Assembly: GCA_032622095.1 (NCBI GenBank)
Contig: CP136066.1
Location: 194,918,816 to 194,982,815 of the forward strand
Reading direction: 5' to 3'
Source: Siphonodentalium dalli
Lineage: Eukaryota; Mollusca; Scaphopoda; Gadilida; Siphonodentaliidae
DNA length: 64,000 nucleotides
Shown: positions 1-10,523 of the stretch, piece by piece
Numbering within the stretch: position 1 is the first letter of the stretch
How the letters are laid out: every line of letters starts with the position of its first letter
Made by a program: the position numbers and the translations under genes
Notes under the pieces: generated by a model
The model's database searches: none
What the model saw: only the letters and a program-made list of their open reading frames with translations
What the model was told of the DNA's origin: nothing

Positions 1-1815
1 ACATTCACCGTTGTGTAATAAAAGGACCACATGCAGTTCGAAATATTGTTATATGGGTCATCCCGAACTTGTGAATATCGTGATAGGTCGAAATATGATA
101 ATAATAGTCATTTGTGCCAATTCTACAGTTCGGATACGCCTTTAAATGACAAATTCATGATTTGAAGATGGACTACATTGACAGTGGTGTGATAAAAGTA
201 CCACACGCAGTTCGAAATAGTGGTTGTATGGTCATCCCGAACTTGTGAATATCGTGATATGTCGAAATATTACTGTTATAGTCATTTGGGCTAATTTCAC
301 AGTGCGGATACGCCCTTAATTGACAAATATATAGATCGAAGTTGGACTACATTCACCGTTGTGTAATAAAAGGACCACACGCAGTTCGAAATATTGGTTA
401 TATGGGTCATCCCGAACTTGTGAATATGGTGATAGGTCGAAATATTACTGTTATAGTCATTTGGGCAAATTTCACAGTGCGGATACGCCCTTAATTGACA
501 AATATATGGATCGAAGTTGGACTACATTCACCGTTGTGTAACAAAAGGACCACACGCAGTTCGAAATGTTGGTTATATGGGTCATCCCGAACTTGTGAAT
601 ATGGTGATAGGTCGAAATATTACTGTTGTAGTCATTTGGGCAAATTTCACAGTGCGAATACGCCCTTAATTGACAAATATATGGATCGAAGTTGGACTAC
701 ATTCACCGTTGTGTAACAAAAGGACCACACGCAGTTCGAAATATTGTTATATGGGTCATCCCGAACTTGTGAATATCGTGATAGTTCGAAATATGATAAT
801 AATAGTCATTTGTGCCAATTCTACAGTGCGGATACGCCCTTGATTGACAAATTCATGTGTTGAAGATGGACTACATTGACAGTGGTATAATAAAAGTACC
901 ACACGCAGTTCGAAATAGTGGTTGTATGGTCATCCCGAACTTGTGAATATCGTGATATGTCAAAATATTACTGTTATAGTCATTTGGGCTAATTTCACAG
1001 TGCGGATACGCCCTTAATCGACAAATATATAGATCGAAGTTGGACTACATTCACCGTTGTGTAATAAAAGGACCACACGCAGTTCGAAATATTGGTTATA
1101 TTGGTCATCCCGAACTTGTGAATATCGTGATAGGTCAAAATATTATAGTTATAGTCATTTGAACCAATTCTACAGTGCGGATACGCCCTTGATTGACAAA
1201 TTCATGGGTTGAAGATGGACTACATTGACAGTGGTGTAATAATAGTACCACACGCAGTTCGAAATAGTGGTTGTATGGTCATCCCGAACTTGTGAATATC
1301 GTGATATGTCGAAATATTACTGTTATAGTCATTTGGGCAAATTTCACAGTGCGAATACGCCCTTAATTGACAAATATATGGATCGAAGTTGGACTACATT
1401 CACCGTTGTGTAATAAAAGGACCACACGCAGTTCGAAATATTGGTTGTATGGGTCATCCCGAACTTGTGAATATGGTGATAGGTCGAAATATTACTGTTA
1501 TAGTCATTTGGGCAAATTTCACAGTGCGGATACGCCCTTAATTGACAAATATATGGATCGAAGTTGGAGTACATTCACCGTTGTGTAATAAAAGGACCAC
1601 ACGCAGTTCGAAATATTGGTTGTATGGGTCATCCCGAACTTGTGAATGTGGTGATAGGTCGAAATATTACTGTTATAGTCATTTGGGCAAATTTCACAGT
1701 GCGGATACGCCCTTAATTGACAAATATATGGATCGAAGTTGGACTACATTGACCGTTGTGAAAGAAAAGGACCACACGCAGTTCGAAATATTGGTTATAT
1801 GGGTCATCCCGAACT
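1..1815. repeat. ~175-bp satellite array, 11 units
   Basis: The landmark GTCATCCCGAACTTGTG recurs at 57, 231, 406, 581, 755, 929, 1104, 1278, 1453, 1628 and 1803, a spacing of 174-175 bp. Units fall into at least two types. One reads AGGACCACACGCAG followed by TATGGGTCAT; the other reads AGTACCACACGCAG followed by TGTATGGTCAT. The array runs off the left edge of the window. Open frames inside it are by-products of the repeat and of few stops, not genes. Confidence 0.95.
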
Positions 1816-2700
1816 TGTGCGTGGCTCGTGATTATTGTAGAATGGGTACATTTTAATGAGTTTGCGAAAGTTCAGTGATGACCCAGAATATAGGAATTCG
1901 AGCTGCGTGGCTCGTGATTATTGTAGAGTGGGTACATCTTAATGAGTGTGCGAAATTTCAGTACCAAGAGTGCAGTGGAAAGTGCGCACGGGCTCTTGAT
2001 GTGGGGTCATGGTGTCATATTGGGTTAAACGAGATTTCCGTGACTCGTGATGACCAAGAATTTAGGAATTCGAACTGCGTGGCTTGCAATTATTGTACAG
2101 TGGGTACATCTTAATTAGTGTGCGAAAGTTCAGTGATGACCCAGAATATAGGAATTCGAGCTGCGTGGCTCGTGATTATTGTAGAGTGGGTACATCTTAA
2201 TGAGTGTGCGAAATTTCAGTACCAAGAGTGCAGTGGAAAGTGCGCACGGGCTCTTAAGGTGGGGTCGTGGTGTCATATTGGGTTAAACGAGGTTTCCGTG
2301 ACTCGTGATGACCCATAATATATGAGTTCGAACTCCGTGGCTCGTGATTATTGTAGAGTGGGTAAATCTTAATGAGTGTGCGAAATTTCAGTGCCCATAG
2401 TGCAGTGGAAAGTGCCCACGGGCTCTAAATGTGGGGTCATGGTGTCATATTGGGTAAAACTATGTATCCGCGACCCGTGATGACCCAGAATATAGGGAGT
2501 TCGAACTGCGTAGCTCGTGATTATTGTAGGATCGTTACATGCCGATGACGTTGCCAAATTTCAGCTACCATAGTTGAGATGAAAGTTCGCAAGGGTTCAT
2601 AATGTGGGGTCAGATTTTCCTATTGCGTGAAACTAGGTATCCGTGACCCGTGGTGACCCTGAATATGGCAGTGGTTATTGTAGATTTGGTATCTGTCGAT
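1816..2700. repeat. Second satellite, ~172-bp unit with 86-bp half units
   Basis: The landmark CTCGTGATTATTGTAGA (with variants) occurs at about 1825, 1911, 2083, 2169, 2341 and 2514, so spacing alternates between 86 and 172 bp. The array is fused directly to the end of the ~175-bp satellite at about 1815 and decays towards 2700. The short steps lack the segment that carries GTGCAGTGGAAAGTGC. Confidence 0.9.
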
Positions 2701-2779
2701 GAGCATTCCAAATTTCAGGACCCAGTGTGGTCCGGTAAATGCACACAATGCACATTGGGATAATATATTGATAACAAAC

Positions 2780-3375
2780 GCTCTTTATTGCTAAAAGTTA
2801 GTGCCTCTTCAGGTCATTTGGTGTCAACACCACCCTGTCGTGAAATTCACCGCGTAATTTTTTCTTTTGTGTACCACATTGCTTGCATATTTTCTGGGCT
2901 GAATAATAAACGCTCTCTGCATATCGTGCAATTGATTAATACCCCTTTAAGTCATATGAGGTCAAATGTGCCTATTCCATAACATTACCCTTGTCAAGTG
3001 ACTAATCTGTACTAACGTTTCTACATATCGTCTAATCGTATAATGAACGCTATTTATTGTTCATAGTTGCCCCTTTAAGGAGTATGAGATCAACGGAAAC
3101 AACCCCATATTACCCAACGGGATAATTTATCCCAGTGTGTCAATTTTCACCTTCCAGATTGCAACAATTTTAGGTATATAATTAATTATTTAGTTAAATT
3201 AATTACTGTTGCCCTTTTAAGACATCCTATATCAACGGGACTTATATAACAAGGTTACCTGAGTAAAATTACGACATTTACAAATTTTCAGCTCTGATGG
3301 TCCAGCCGTTTGGGCGCCTCTAATCAATATATATATATCATAATCTTAGTGCCCTTTTAAGACATCCGAGTGCAA
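2780..3375. repeat. Degenerate ~137-bp tandem repeat, about 5 units
   Basis: A motif of the form CCYTTTAAGNCAT followed by TCAACGG recurs at about 2801, 2940, 3069, 3211 and 3351. The steps are 129-142 bp. Units are strongly diverged, so this is an old array. Confidence 0.6.
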
Positions 3376-3589
3376 CGGGACCTGCAAAATAGCGCCCCCA
3401 TGTAAAATAACATATATGACGTCGGAGTCAATAACACCAAGAAAGTACAAGCAAGGAATGATATATCCTCGCAGTTGATCATGCCTCGAGAATTAGACCA
3501 GTCATTACTTACCACGGAGCCAAGAACGGTAACTCTAGCCGCGCTTGCACGCAGTAGCCGCGCCGCGCCGCGCCACACAGAGTTGTCTA

Positions 3590-3591
<2 letters not shown>

Positions 3592-3660
<69 letters not shown>
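3592..3660. repeat. TA dinucleotide microsatellite
   Basis: This is an essentially pure TA run of about 68 bp. It follows a GC-rich stretch with CGCGCCGCGCCGCG at about 3560-3573. Confidence 0.97.
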
Positions 3661-3663
<3 letters not shown>

Positions 3664-3699
3664 TTTAAGAAACGCATTGTACAGTAATTAGTTTCAATG

Positions 3700-4094
3700 C
3701 GCATTTACATACACAAATATACACAAACAAGATAACATCGCGCATATTTACACATAAAAAGCAATACAAGCTTTTTATGAAAATGTTGTGCATTGAGAGT
3801 TGGTAACCATCTTAGACGCCATCTTGATTTTCAACGGTGAGCACTCCACATCCACCTTGGTGTTATTTAGTGAGGCACCCTCTAATATTCTGCAGAGAAA
3901 AAAACTTTACCTGAATTTTTTTACTTCATCCCCTCGCGGGCTACCTGACTGGGCGATTGCTGTTAATATGCTTACCGATGGAACACGTCATCTCCCCCAG
4001 GATATCTCCCCCGGGGGAAGAAATCCTAGGATATCTTCACCCCACACTGGATATCTCCCCATATATGACTAAAATTAATTTCGCTCATTTGATA
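3700..4094. other. No gene seen; short GATATCTCCCC motifs
   Basis: No convincing coding sequence is visible. GATATCTCCCC-like motifs at about 4001, 4031 and 4051 foreshadow the tandem array at 4380-4905. Confidence 0.5.
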
Positions 4095-4345
4095 TCGTTT
4101 TAGCCTGAAATGGCCAGAAAATTGTTTTTTAAGATTAAAAAAAAAAAAATCTTAAACTTTACTTTTCAAGTGACAATTTTATTTTTCACACTTTTCATAG
4201 TTTGACCTGAAATGGCCAGAAAAATGATTTTTAAAATCATTTTTTTTAATTAAAATATATTTTTTTCCAAGTGACAAAATTTGTTTTATCACACATTTGA
4301 TTGTTTGATCCTGAAATGGCCAGAAAAATGACTTGAGATTTAAAT
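4095..4345. repeat. ~103-bp tandem repeat, 3 units
   Basis: CCTGAAATGGCCAGAAAA occurs at about 4104, 4206 and 4310. Each copy is followed by an A/T-rich tract and then CAAGTGACAA-like sequence. Confidence 0.8.
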
Positions 4346-4379
4346 TTGTATTTATTTAATTAAATTTTTTCAAATGTCC

Positions 4380-4905
4380 AGGTCTCGATATCTTCCCCAA
4401 CCCAGCACCTACATGACAAAAATCATCTTATTGTTTTATCGCTTATTTTGCTTTATATAGTCATGAAACCAGCTGATGAAACGGCGAGAAATTAATTTCT
4501 TCTGAGAAAAAGTTGTTTGAGTCAGGGTTTTGGGTGGGCGAAGATCTCCAGGTCAGGATATCTCCCCCCACCCAGCACCTACATGACAAAAAAAATCATC
4601 TTATAGTTTTATTGCTTATGTTGCTTTTATATAAAGTCATGAAACGGCGAGAAATTAGCTTCTTCTGAAAAAAAGTTTTTTGGTTCAGGGTTTGGGGTCA
4701 TGGAAGATGTCCAGGTCAGAATACCCCCCCACACAGCACCTACATGACATAAAATCATCTTAAGGTTTTATCGCTTGTTATGCTTTATAGTCATGAAACA
4801 GCGTGAAATTAACTTCTTCTGAGAAAAAGTTGTGAGAGTCAGGGTTTGGGTTGGGGGAAGATGTCCAGGTCAGGATATCTCCCCCCACCCAGCACCTACA
4901 TGATA
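4380..4905. repeat. ~160-bp tandem repeat, 4 units
   Basis: The block CCAGGTC, then GATATCTCCCC, then CAGCACCTACATGA recurs with CAGCACC at about 4403, 4573, 4734 and 4890. Between copies lie a conserved GTTTTATCGCTTATTTTGC-like stretch and GTCATGAAACNGCG. Confidence 0.85.
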
Positions 4906-5600
4906 GGGCCAGACGAAGCTTCGAGATTCGATTCGATTTCGAATCTTACGTTCCGATTCGATTCGATTCGAAAGCGGTCGGGTGATTCTGGATATTTCGA
5001 ATCGTTATATACAAGTCCTTTATCACCGGATATAGACTGCATCATCTATACAAATTGTTCATTATATCCCCAATACTTAACCCAAGTCTCTTTCCGCGAC
5101 CATCTCACGGTGGGGAATCACGATTTTTCGAGTTGATGAGTACCACGCATTTAAAATGGCGGAGGCGACAGAAAACACAACGAGAAACGAAGAAAAATGT
5201 AATAAACTAGGATATGACATATTTCAAAGTATTTTGGCAGCTACGAGCATATTCTACACCATTATTCAAACAAGCTGATACCTCATGTGTGTCAAAATTC
5301 ACATGTGTTTGCTCTAAAACTGGAAAGGAATGTGTTGTGTCACGGACATGGAATTTATCTTATTTATGGAAAGATAGCAGACGAACTTATCATAGATACG
5401 CGACACCGCGCAGTGGAGCAGTCGGCGAAGTATTGTCTCGTTGTACCGACTGCAGCGATAACTTGTCTGACTAAATATAGAAAATCACTACTTTTCGGCT
5501 TCTCGCTTTCTGATTGGTCAATTATGCATGTCACCGCTGGTATATATCAGAATCGTTCAAGACATTATACATAACATACAACGCACGGAGATATGTGAGC
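4906..5600. other. No gene assigned; simple GATTCGATTC tract
   Basis: A short GATTCGATTCGA-rich tract lies at 4925-4975. A 40-codon frame begins at an ATGGCGGAG at 5156 and overlaps other short frames as far as 5574. None shows a recognisable domain, and no splice structure could be supported. Confidence 0.4.
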
Positions 5601-5609
5601 ATTCATTTC

Positions 5610-6430
5610 TCAACATTTGGCATCACTCAGAATGGTTGGCTGTTTCTAATGTCTTTGGATTCCCTCTATTTCTCAAATTGTCACAGAATGTTTGGTCTGC
5701 CAATTCAATGGAAACCCTGATTGTTGACCAGGGGAATAATCAACTCATTGGGAGGTCATATGCAGAGTCTGGCGACATGTTGGGTAGACCTAGTAATTGA
5801 CTGCCAAATATTGTGTGCCAAGTGAACGATTCTCATTTTGGCGTCCCTCGGAATGGTTAACTGTTTGTGACGTCTTTGGACGCCTTTTTCTCAAACGGTC
5901 ACAATGTTTGGTCTGCCAATTCAACGGAAACCCTGATTGTCGACTAGTGGAACAATCAATTCAATGGAAGGTCATATGCAGAGATTGGTGACATGTTGGA
6001 TAGACCTAGAAACTGGCGACCAAATATTGTGTGCACCATGAACGATTTTGGTATCCCTCAATTGATAATTTAAGTTTAATTGGCGCTCTTTTATGGGCGA
6101 CCTCTCAGTTTGACTTGCTAATTTTTAATAGCTACTTGGTCTCAGATTGTCACACCAACCTTGGACTAATGTGGGCAGCCACCGAAGCAGATGAGAAGAG
6201 GTATCCCTCAGAGAATTAACTGTCAGCCAAATACATTGGTAACCCTTACTATCGCTGGCGATATATTGGGAATCCCAGGTATTTGGTGACCAATGTGAGC
6301 ACCCGTTGGCGTCCAGAGGTATCCCTCAGAGATTTCACAGTCAGCCAAATACATTGGTAAACCTTAATATCGCTGGCGATATATTGGGAATCCCAGGTAT
6401 TTGGTGACCAATGTCAACACCCGTTGGCGC
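5610..6430. repeat. Tandem repeat with ~215-bp and ~112-bp units
   Basis: GGTCATATGCAGAG occurs at 5754 and 5970, and CCAAATATTGTGTGC at about 5806 and 6020, a ~215-bp step. Towards the right the unit shortens to ~112 bp. CAGCCAAATACATTGGTAA at about 6223 and 6335 is followed each time by TATCGCTGGCGATATATTGG and CACCCGTTGGCG. GACATGTTG and TTTGGTGACC are shared words. Confidence 0.85.
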
Positions 6431-6439
6431 ATCTCAGTG

Positions 6440-7587
6440 CGGCGTACCTTGAAATTTAAAAAGGATTACCTGCGATTGTGGGACAACCTCCACAGCCAGA
6501 GAAGTACCTGGGAAGACCATAGAGCTCTTAAAGAATAAAAAGGCGATGGACTGGCTGTGATTGGTATGTCCTGTGTGCTACCCAACCTTGCACGATCGAT
6601 GATTTTGATGGGATGACGTTTGCAGAATTGGAGATATCTAGGTGGCTGTCTGCCTACAACTGCCCTGATGGTTGGACGACAATTGAGTCCCAAGAAAGCT
6701 GGCGTACCAGATGAGCTGAAGTTCAGCGCCCTCACAGTGGCACCACATGGTTAACACACTGAGGGCTTCCCACTTAATTTAGACCGGCGATATTATTTAT
6801 AGAAGCCTTTTTGGACAAGTTGACATCGCTGATTCCGGTTTGGAATCTGAGATGGAGCTCTTGTTGGGCTTCGACCAGCAGTGGCGGACGAGGCAGATAT
6901 TGTTGGATAACCAGTGATGATGGTAACCAGAACTGTATACCACTTGATTTTTGGGGACACCCTGTCTGATGTTTGACCACCCTTGGTTGAGTGACCGGAC
7001 CGGATATCACAGTCAACGACTCCGTCGCAGATGGCAGGCACTCAACCCCGTGAGCAACTCATGATATGCTAACCGTAGGAATCCTATTCTTACCTGACAT
7101 GTGCAGATATTTTGACGAAAACAATGCCGAATTATACCACTTGGTTGACGGGCCATACCGGAGTCGCACCGATCTGGACACCCTAAGGTCTTAGTAACGT
7201 CTCCAGATGTGCGCCTTTTGTTTATAATGATGTGAAAGTGAATAATCATGCCATAATGCCTCGGCCGTGTGGTTTTGGACGGCGGGATCTGGAGCTAATA
7301 ATACTAGGGCCAGGTGGGTAATGTGGTTTCTCCCCTTAGTATGTGGTAGGGCTGAGACTGGGGCTAGATGGGGTAGTTTCCCTCCCTAGTGGTCCCACTA
7401 TCAAAACCTATGAGAATACAAATCTTTCATCAAACAAAGGTTGGCGTCGCGGATTCCTTACCTTGTGGTGCACATCCAGGCCATGCACACGGGTGTAGAT
7501 ATCAAACAAAATGTGATCCTCCGTAGGATAGGGTATCATATAATATGTGATCCTCGTCTCAGGAGTCACTCGTGGCTCAATGAAGGC
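6440..7587. other. No supported feature; possibly decayed coding DNA
   Basis: The stretch 6460-7250 is less A/T-rich than its surroundings and has several overlapping frames of up to about 90 codons on both strands. I recognise no domain in any of them. From 7250 to 7587 I see nothing distinctive. Confidence 0.4.
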
Positions 7588-7670
7588 AGGATCATATATC
7601 AAAATGAGAGGATATGGTGATCCCATGAAAAGGGGATCACCATATCCTCTCATTTTTATATTTGATCCTA
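7588..7670. repeat. Hairpin-forming inverted repeat
   Basis: The left arm 7588-7624 and right arm 7633-7670 are near-perfect reverse complements. The inner ~24 bp (ATGAGAGGATATGGTGATCCC region) match exactly around an 8-nt loop, ATGAAAAG. It may be the core of a small foldback element; no target duplication was identified. Confidence 0.9.
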
Positions 7671-8685
7671 AAATAAGAAAATATTTTTATTAACAAAATA
7701 ACGGAGATATTTGAAGAAGTGTTTTTGACGAAATAACGGAAATATTTAAAGAAGTGTATAGGATCAGATATCGTTTATAGTCTACACTCGTGCGCATTAG
7801 GTTGCACATCTGGGTCTGATGGAAATTTACAAAGGCGATGGTCCTAACCTGTAGATCACGATTTATCAATAGTGGTATTCATACTATACAACGCCCTGGA
7901 GCACTTCAGGCTGGCGAATGCAGCAATTGTTTCTCTGCACATGGTCGGGTAGATAGGCGATTTCGGTCATGGAAGTCAAATAAATTGACAAATGGAAGAC
8001 AAATAAATTGGTTGACAAATCGATATTTGGCTGCTGATGTTCAGTTGGCGCGACAGTCTAGATGTACGGCTCGAGTGTCCGTGAATTACAACCTGACTGG
8101 GTTCTTCCCCTTAAACTGTCAGTAGACCGCACAGCCGCCCAGCTAAATTGTTGCGTTAAATTGCACATCATAAATAGTCATGGAGCATAGCATTTGACAT
8201 TTCTTTTTCCGGAAATAATGTGTTCTCCACTTATTTCCTTTGAACCAGGACAGCACATGTAGCTATTTCGAGAGCATTACAGCATTTTATTACAAATAAA
8301 TAGTTTGAAACAGCTAATAACAGGCGATATGTCCTTCTAACACTAAGAAATAACAAATCATTATTTTTAAAACAATTTTACGTGAAATATGTACAACTCC
8401 AAATATTTCTCTTTTCAGTAAGTTTATTTTGAAACAAGCCTTGAAAATCTATTCCGTGAATTTTTTGTTTGGAAATGCTGCCGGAAAGATATAAAGCATA
8501 AGGTTATGTCACATATGAAGAGGGAATTTGCAAGTGCTTTTGAATAAAAATTTAACCGACTATTGACAGTAAAATTTAACCCATGCAGTTTATATGTTCA
8601 TGTATTACATGTGTTTTTATATTTTATCTTTAGTTAGTTTGTTTATCTCGAATAAACTTATAGGGCCCCACAGTCTGTTTTCTTA
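7671..8685. other. No feature seen
   Basis: This is A/T-rich DNA without a repeat or coding signal that I could support. A frame of 95 codons at 7838-8125 has no recognisable motif. Confidence 0.5.
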
Positions 8686-8689
8686 ATGT

Positions 8690-9950
8690 GTTCTTATAAC
8701 GAACCAAATCCGGACGCTTTGGTCGTATATAGACTATATCTGATTGTGTGACGTCACCAATTATTATCTAATACGACGCAGCTGTTTTGAATTTTTGCGA
8801 ACGCTTATGTCGCACAGTGGATCGGTGGGCCAAACGCATTAATGTCGTAATTTGAAATAAACGTGTGCGTCTTTCAATGCATGCCGGCGTTCGAAAATGA
8901 GGGGGAGTTACTATTGGAATTATGCACAGTGAAGTTCATTCGTCATTTACATTTTATTGAGAACATAATAATAACATATTATGAACTGTCACATATTTAC
9001 ATTGGAGTGGCCTAAAATATAAATGTTGCGTGCAATGGGAAAATCTCGATAACTCTGGCTGGGCTGGGGACACTATTGGAATCGAAATCGAAATTCGTGA
9101 TGCAAGCACATGTTATTATATCGCGTTCCAAATTATCCTAATATTACATAGTACATACATGAATTTGATAATCCTCAGATATCCTTCTATTTTCATGAAT
9201 CGACAAGAAACACATACTTATGGACAAAGCAGAAGATACATTCAGGTTATTGTAAATTCGGTCAATGGCGAAAACTACATGATGACGTTGTTCGTCACGT
9301 TTCGTTGAATGGCAATTTATGTAATCGACAAGCCTCTTCGTATAGGTAGCGGGGTAATGTCGCAAGAGCTATACTCGTCCTTGACCTCGATAAATGGTAT
9401 ACTCGTAGGGCGCGCATCTATAATATCAAATCGACTCCATTCCACCCGCATGTTCAATTTGACTTATATATCAAGATGTTCCACCCACTTTGGTGTTCTA
9501 GAAACTACCCGAAAAAGACCCGTTAATTAGTTGAATATAACGTGACTGCAAATTATGAGGCGAAGGTCGAGTATAGCTCTTGCGACATTACCACTCCACC
9601 CTTCGTATAGTACAATCGGATTGCGCACACACCATTATAATGCCAGGTTAATTTCAGTAAAATACCCCCAGTCTTGACTTTTGAAAACTTTCAGTTTGAT
9701 GTTGGAGTTTATATTCTGTAATAATTTGTTCAAAAGGAACGGCTTTTAAAAGTTTATATTTAGGTTTTAAGTCTGAGTCGGTGAGCTCGTAGTCTGTTTG
9801 CATTATGCATCTCTGATTTCTCACATGCCTTCATGTATGATATGATTGACCTAATTTATACACGAAATTACTATTGGACCCACTCTGCATGTCGATGAAC
9901 CCTTGTGCATGTCTGAAGTGTAATATATCATCACACCACGATATAAGGCC
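8690..9950. repeat. Interspersed repeat family R1, copy 1
   Basis: This segment matches 23,440-24,390 in the same orientation. Shared landmarks include GTATATAGACTATATCTGATT, the stretch GTTTTGAATTTTTGCG, GCATTAATGTCGTA, and the tail block TTTAGGTTTTAAGTCTGAGTCGG. Copy 1 carries a 256-bp TIR insertion (9345-9600) that copy 2 lacks. It also has about 90 bp after 9630 that copy 2 lacks. The short frame at 9030-9308 (starting MQWENLDNSGW) is partly shared with copy 2, but it is broken there, so coding status is doubtful. Confidence 0.85.
9345..9600. mobile_element. MULE-like TIR element (MITE), 256 bp
   Basis: The ends are inverted repeats. The left end reads GGTAGCGG and then GGTAATGTCGCAAGAGC; the right end is its reverse complement with a few mismatches near the tip. 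The element is flanked by the 9-bp direct repeat CTTCGTATA at 9336-9344 and 9601-9609. The homologous copy at about 24,120-24,140 has a single CTTCGTATA and no insert, which is an empty site. A 9-bp duplication is typical of Mutator-like elements. No transposase is present, so it is non-autonomous. Confidence 0.92.
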
Positions 9951-10408
9951 TAAGTTAATCTTATTTGATGGGAATACGCATCTATGAAGTTATTTTATAG
10001 GTTAAAAAGACACAGATATATCCTAGCTAATGCACGTGTTTTAGCTGTGGTTAGTTAATTACGCTATATCTATAGCGTATGGTTATATTAATAAGGCGAT
10101 CACAATTTAAGGACATAATCTCAGAATCGTCTCCAAAATTGAGGATCTGAGAAACGATCGCGAACTTATTAGTATGTGGTGTATTTGTGAGTTTTATCAT
10201 CTACATTTTAACATTTTTACAATTTTAAGGCTGGATTTGGTGGCGGAACTTCCATATTCAACCATTACGTTAAACATTATGCCATTATTTGCGCCAGTCC
10301 ATGCTGGACGCAAGTAGTGTTTTCGATCCGGATCTCTGTTTATCTGTTTATCTGTCCTTCCGCGAATATGTTATGTCATACCGGAAGTACATACTGTAAA
10401 GAATGCAC

Positions 10409-10514
10409 TGGACTAGATACTGGCTCGATGACGCTCCGACGCTCTGCTCTGTTCGCCGTCATGACGGCGTGCATAGTGTAACGACGTAGCCTCATAGAGC
10501 CAGCGTCTAGTCCA
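10409..10514. mobile_element. Short TIR element (MITE), 106 bp
   Basis: The left end TGGACTAGATACTGGCTC and the right end GAGCCAGCGTCTAGTCCA are inverted repeats with two mismatches. They are bounded by the 9-bp direct repeat AGAATGCAC at 10,400-10,408 and 10,515-10,523. The 9-bp duplication fits Mutator-like transposition. The interior has further short inverted pieces (GCCGTCATGACGGC). Confidence 0.9.
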
Positions 10515-10523
10515 AGAATGCAC

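Noticed and set aside
1-2318. Frames encoding a repeated YGSSRTCEYGDRSKYYC peptide and a repeated WLVIIVEWVHLNECAK peptide
   Set aside because: These come from satellite units; the frames open and close at unit boundaries.
6466-7249. A gene in the less A/T-rich segment at 6.5-7.2 kb
   Set aside because: Overlapping frames on both strands, none with a motif or continuous structure.
9030-9308. A 92-codon frame shared by both R1 copies as a possible transposon protein
   Set aside because: The copy at 23.8 kb has indels and a different end, with no recognised domain; conservation is that of the DNA repeat.
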